Assembly: GCF_938039775.1 (NCBI RefSeq)
Contig: NZ_CALHTQ010000182.1
Span: 1-14,839 of the forward strand
Direction of reading: 5' to 3'
Origin: an uncultured Mogibacterium sp.
Lineage (GTDB): Bacteria > Bacillota_A > Clostridia > Peptostreptococcales > Anaerovoracaceae
DNA length: 14,839 nucleotides
The stretch's first letter is position 1. Each line of letters starts with the position of its first letter. Below the pieces are notes generated by a model. It did not search any database, was not told where the DNA came from, and worked only from the letters and a program-made list of their open reading frames with translations. Of this stretch, positions 12,501-14,839 are shown piece after piece. The position numbers and the translations under genes were made by a program.

Positions 12501-14839
12501 GATTTTGCTTTCGCTGGAACTACAGACAACGCAGCTAAGAAGGTGTACGGCGTAGCAAACGTCAACCTACCAGAAGGACTAGAATCAATTGGTAATTCTA
12601 CATTTTTAAATGCTAGACTCACTTCTATAGTTCTTCCAAATTCAGTAACTAAGCTCGGCATAGGTGCGTTTAACGGAACTGATCTGGCAGAGAAGATAGT
12701 TATCTCGAAGTCACTCAAGGAAATCCCTGATGTGGCATTCGGCAGAACTAACGATACTGTTGGAATTGCAGATAAGGCCGCTGTTACTGAAATTGTAATA
12801 CCTGAAGGTATTACAGATATCGGCAGAAGAGCTTTCGTAGGTTGTAAGGCTACTAAGGTTAGCCTCCCAGAGAGCCTAAAGAAGATTGGCGACAATGCTT
12901 TCATGAACAACCAGCTAACAGAGGTTGCTATTCCTGGAAACGTTACAAACATAGGAAAATCTGCATTTGAAAAGACTTCAGAGGCAATTCCTTCAACACT
13001 AAGCGTGCTTAAGCTCAAGGAAGGCTTCAACGGTGCGATTAGCTCAAACGCTTTCAGAGGACAGCTTTTGACCTCAGTTGAGCTTCCTAAGTCATTCACT
13101 AATATCAGCGGAATAGATAAGAGAGCATTTAGGGATAACCCAGTAAAACCAACACTGCTGACAGAAAGCAAGTCGGTAGTGGATGCTTATAACAGCCTCC
13201 CTAACAAAGCTGACCTCACATACGTTATCAAGTACGACAACCTAGTTGGAAGTGGCTGGTCTAACAGTGACTTTACGTACAGCACAGATGGCGCAACTAT
13301 TACAGGTCTTTCCGCTAGTGGAATCGCTAAGAGAAATGGTGGAAACCACAAGTTGGTTCTTCCAAATGAATCTCCAACAGGCGTAGAGATCACGGCTATC
13401 GGGGATGCAGCATTTGCGATTCCTGAGGCTGAGGTAACAGTTGGAAAGTACGATTTCACTTCTGAGAATGGTTTCGAGTCAGTTAAGCTACCAGCTAAGC
13501 TGAAGTCAATTGGAGCAAGAGCATTTGAATACAACATGCTCAAGGGTATCGATCTCGAGTCTGCTACAGAGCTAACTAAGGTTGGCACTAGTGCTTTTCA
13601 CGGCAACCATATCGTGAAGCTACACATTCCAGATTCAGTTAATGAGCTTGGAGAGGGAGCATTTACGGCGAACTCAATCGTCGATCTAAAACTCTCTAAA
13701 AACGTTACTAAGATTCCGCAGGCAGCATTCTCGATGAATATTCGTCTACGTGAGGTTGAGATTCCTGATACAGTAACAGAAATTGGACAGATGGCATTTG
13801 CAGGAGCAAGGCTTGAGTCGCTCAAGATTCCAGCGTCTGTAAGAAAGATTGGTGAGAAGGCGTTCCACCTACACCACCTAACTGATCTAACGATTCCTGG
13901 AACGGTTAAGGAAATCGGTGATTCTGCATTTGAAGGAACTTACAAGCAGCTAACACTTACAAACCTCAAGATTGAGGAAGGTGTTGAGCACATCGGCAAG
14001 TTCGCATTCAAGGAAGGTCTCCTAACAAGCGTTGACCTACCAAAGTCGCTTAAAACTCTCGGCAATGAGCCTTTTATGAATAACACAGGAACTGACGCGA
14101 ACCACGTCGTAATCCTGAGAACTGAGAATCCAGATCACCTGGCGTTTAACACAGGTGCGACAACTCACCGTGTAATTATGGCTAAAGCGATGATTACATT
14201 TGATGCAAACGGAGGTGCAGTTGAGAGAGGCTATGCACTACTAGATGAGAATGGTAAGGTTGCTAGCTTACCAACTCCAACAGCTCCAGATGCGCTTCAT
14301 GAGTTTGAGGGTTGGTTCACAGAGCGTGAAGGTGGCAAGAAGGTAAATGCTGCACAGAAGTTTGAAGATGGAACTAAGCTATATGCTCACTGGAAACAGA
14401 ACATATCATGGAACGAAAATGACTTTACTGCTGACGGAGACACTATTACAGGACTCTCTGAGGTAGGAAAGGCTAAGCTCGCACTAAACCCAGACCTCAG
14501 GATTCCAGAGTCTGTGGGTGGAAGTGCGATTAAGAAAATAGGAACAGGTGCGTTTGCTCCTGCCAAGATAGGTGGAAACGCCATCAACTCAGTGAGTATT
14601 CCTGAGGGAGTAACTGAGATTGGACAGGCGGCATTCTCAGGTGCAAATCTGAAATCGCTTGAACTGCCAAAGTCAGTTAAGACTGTCGGTAAAATGGCAT
14701 TTAACGGAGCTCCTCTCGAGAGCGTGAAGTTCTCCGAGGGACTTGAAAGCATCGGTGACAATGCATTTGAAGGACATAAGCTCGCAAAGGTTAAGCTACC
14801 AGATAGCCTAAAGACAATCGGCAAGTCTGCATTCAAGAG
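9597..14839 (+). CDS. Giant secreted BspA-like leucine-rich-repeat protein (5' part; runs off window)
   Basis: One frame stays open from the ATG at 9597 to the last base: 1747 complete codons without a stop. The start has AAGGA about eight bases upstream and encodes a signal peptide (MKRILLSLLL onward) with likely cleavage after AFA at residue 22, then a Thr/Glu/Ser-rich linker to residue 49. The rest holds about 46 BspA-type LRR units of the form L-T-x-I-x-[IL]-P-x-x-V-x-x-I-G-x-x-A-F-x-x-N. Six modules beginning W-x3-DF-T, followed by GL[ST]ESGKAK and L-V-[LIV]-P, start at Trp50, 323, 620, 881, 1221 and 1605. An InlB/Listeria-Bacteroides-type repeat lies at about 1532-1600. BspA-like proteins are surface or secreted and often bind host or bacterial partners; the ligand here is unknown. 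No anchor is visible because the C-terminus is missing. It is divergent from the lipoprotein. Confidence 0.92.
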   Translation, partial: MKRILLSLLLVVTLSVPLPAFAGATEVESQTGTEAQTEAPASTSTDSEKWTSEDFTYTDMSKTIYGCDYTRTVNVEGKAISGFSAKGEAKFAKNKNLVLPSKDDKGNTLVGVASNAFQKKGVESVTFPSGMLTSYNDTVTHKITRRGNFVIAEGAFEGNKLTNVNLPDGVLAVLPNAFMNNKIKTVTLPRTIWWLETQSFSNNQISKVNFPLTTYFQLEMHGMTFSNNKIKSVRLPDYTAVVNKFVFVGNPGMEELSAEGKAALKGNFANSGVVYMYSENLDHKSMDRIHTTDKTTANTKSWVQKLVTNDGTPETTNKDTEAWNVNDFTFDGQKITGLSESGKAKRKVNKDLVLPDYNTEFDKVTEVADTNSTTGLFATADEKFESVTLPMDLEKVGKNAFRDSGIKEVSFSPVLKSIGDTAFQGNSIKTVVLPDTVTSLGKGAFATNPTLEKIDLPNGLTEIPDSAFGSSDNKNWMTGLTSIEIPSSVQKIGARAFAGNNFTNITIPKGVTEIGDYAFATKNYLLKDAEVCKLELPEGLTSIGRYAFRNKKIAEVKLPATVESLPKNVFAKEVTSAAGKTEAYSLVTKVYVDDVTKYTDTSKFPKSEFHKILSDDVNVWNAEDFTYADITLDSNNSPAPAQDNGNFITGTIHVVSGLTESGKAKLANNKKLVVPAVDDNGNKVQGVGNNAFKGLGLESVEFPKNVKAPSNGQWDSTVTTRGDFFIGASAFQGNNLTELTVPEGVIYIGGNAFNKNKLKSARFPSTLMMIGNGAFANNEIANLEFSKATDYPLSIDNMAFAINKIESVQLPNKTEKVSKWTFLRNTGKEPVASGNANEKKGGVVYMYINDPGALVEDIGNGKSNVQLLKANQNIPSDESPWNSDDFTYNAAGTVVTGLTESGKAKLKKNDTLVIPETNGSGVNIVAIGNGANNALASNGQVGAFGFVEAGKVYVPKTVKLPPTIKQIGDFAFAGTTDNAAKKVYGVANVNLPEGLESIGNSTFLNARLTSIVLPNSVTKLGIGAFNGTDLAEKIVISKSLKEIPDVAFGRTNDTVGIADKAAVTEIVIPEGITDIGRRAFVGCKATKVSLPESLKKIGDNAFMNNQLTEVAIPGNVTNIGKSAFEKTSEAIPSTLSVLKLKEGFNGAISSNAFRGQLLTSVELPKSFTNISGIDKRAFRDNPVKPTLLTESKSVVDAYNSLPNKADLTYVIKYDNLVGSGWSNSDFTYSTDGATITGLSASGIAKRNGGNHKLVLPNESPTGVEITAIGDAAFAIPEAEVTVGKYDFTSENGFESVKLPAKLKSIGARAFEYNMLKGIDLESATELTKVGTSAFHGNHIVKLHIPDSVNELGEGAFTANSIVDLKLSKNVTKIPQAAFSMNIRLREVEIPDTVTEIGQMAFAGARLESLKIPASVRKIGEKAFHLHHLTDLTIPGTVKEIGDSAFEGTYKQLTLTNLKIEEGVEHIGKFAFKEGLLTSVDLPKSLKTLGNEPFMNNTGTDANHVVILRTENPDHLAFNTGATTHRVIMAKAMITFDANGGAVERGYALLDENGKVASLPTPTAPDALHEFEGWFTEREGGKKVNAAQKFEDGTKLYAHWKQNISWNENDFTADGDTITGLSEVGKAKLALNPDLRIPESVGGSAIKKIGTGAFAPAKIGGNAINSVSIPEGVTEIGQAAFSGANLKSLELPKSVKTVGKMAFNGAPLESVKFSEGLESIGDNAFEGHKLAKVKLPDSLKTIGKSAFK
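9744..10562 (+). repeat. LRR super-module A (module 1)
   Basis: Residues 50-322 of the LRR protein. It opens with WTSEDFTYTD and has an insertion before GFSAKGEAKF. Its LRR units include the stretch RRGNFVIAEGAFEGNKLT (145-162), and a closing strand GVVYMY lies at 272-277. The unit order matches module 3 one for one. Confidence 0.8.
10563..11453 (+). repeat. LRR super-module B (module 2)
   Basis: Residues 323-619. It opens with WNVNDFTFDGQKITGLSESG. The LRR series GKNAF, GDTAF, GKGAF is followed by an atypical unit EIPDSAFG (462-469) with a long loop, then GARAF. The same order recurs in module 4. Confidence 0.75.
11454..12236 (+). repeat. LRR super-module A' (module 3)
   Basis: Residues 620-880. 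It opens with WNAEDFTYAD and, like module 1, has an insertion before GLTESGKAKL. It contains TRGDFFIGASAFQGNNLT (720-737) and GVVYMY at 842-847, exactly 222 residues after its Trp, the same offset as in module 1. Confidence 0.8.
12237..13256 (+). repeat. LRR super-module B' (module 4)
   Basis: Residues 881-1220. It opens with WNSDDFTYNAAGTVVTGLTE. The LRR series GDFAF, GNSTF, GIGAF leads to EIPDVAFG (1042-1049) with a long loop, then GRRAF, as in module 2, plus extra units at the end. Confidence 0.75.
13257..14408 (+). repeat. LRR module 5, ending in the InlB-type repeat
   Basis: Residues 1221-1604. It opens with WSNSDFTYSTDGATITGLSA and holds about ten LRR units, including KIPQAAF in the fifth position, which echoes the EIPD unit of modules 2 and 4. 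The last LRRs give way to NHVVILRTENPDHLAF and then the InlB-type repeat. Confidence 0.75.
14190..14396 (+). repeat. InlB/Listeria-Bacteroides-type repeat domain inside the LRR protein
   Basis: Residues 1532-1600 read MITFDANGGAVERG, then LPTPTAPDALHEFEGWF, then GTKLYAHWK. The FDANGG start, the GW(F/Y)T turn and the closing LYAHW are hallmarks of the about 70-residue beta-grasp-like repeat seen in internalin B and many Firmicute/Bacteroidetes surface proteins. Only one copy is in the window. Confidence 0.8.
14409..14839 (+). repeat. LRR module 6, cut by window edge
   Basis: Residues 1605-1747 open with WNENDFTADGDTITGLSEVG. They hold at least five LRR units (GTGAF, GQAAF, GKMAF, GDNAF, GKSAF) before the window ends. 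Confidence 0.75.

Noticed and set aside
11165..13171. Long minus-strand open frames (up to 252 codons) inside the LRR gene
   Set aside because: They are opposite-strand shadows of the repetitive LRR codons; their sequences are low-complexity echoes of the repeats and lack ribosome binding sites.
9744..14839. CRISPR-like or DNA-level tandem repeat array in the LRR gene
   Set aside because: The periodicity is at the protein level (about 22-23 residues) with divergent codons; there are no identical direct repeats with regular spacers.

Overview
The window looks like chromosomal DNA from a low-to-moderate GC Gram-positive anaerobe, probably a Clostridia-type Firmicute. The signs are the split glycine dehydrogenase (GcvPA + GcvPB), strong AGGAGG-type ribosome binding sites, a CvpA protein, a lipobox lipoprotein and a huge BspA-like leucine-rich-repeat surface protein. 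A relative of the peptide-fermenting oral/gut Anaerovoracaceae (Mogibacterium/Eubacterium group) fits this gene content, but that placement is a low-confidence inference.

Region 1 (1-5000, minus strand) is a glycine cleavage operon transcribed as gcvT-gcvH-gcvPA-gcvPB-lplA. T, H and both P subunits are complete. The lipoate-protein ligase is cut by the window edge. The L-protein (lpd) is not in the window. A clear extended -10 promoter lies about 50 bases before gcvT, leaving no room for the glycine riboswitch often found upstream of gcv operons. An unexplained palindromic RNA-like element sits between gcvPB and lplA.

Region 2 (5006-5691, minus) is a cvpA-like membrane protein gene ending in a hairpin terminator just upstream of the gcv promoter.

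Region 3 (5891-8587, plus) is devoted to proline peptides: an internally deleted and frameshifted aminopeptidase P remnant, then an intact Xaa-Pro dipeptidase (pepQ) and proline iminopeptidase (pip) in one operon. A strong bidirectional hairpin terminator closes it. Together, regions 1 and 3 suggest a cell that lives on glycine- and proline-containing peptides.

Region 4 (8690-9289, minus) encodes a lipoprotein with a Lys/Glu/Ser-rich stalk, a run of 16 serines, and a small C-terminal domain with Cys/His pairs bracketed by two GHYE motifs. It is divergent from region 5 across a 307-base AT-rich intergenic region holding several dyads, including a perfect 20-bp palindrome.

Region 5 (9597 to the window end, plus) is one uninterrupted reading frame of at least 1747 codons for a secreted BspA-like protein. 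About 46 LRR units are punctuated by six W-x3-DF-T modules. The first four modules form an A-B-A'-B' tandem super-duplication, and an InlB/Listeria-Bacteroides-type repeat is inserted before module 6. The 3' end is outside the window.
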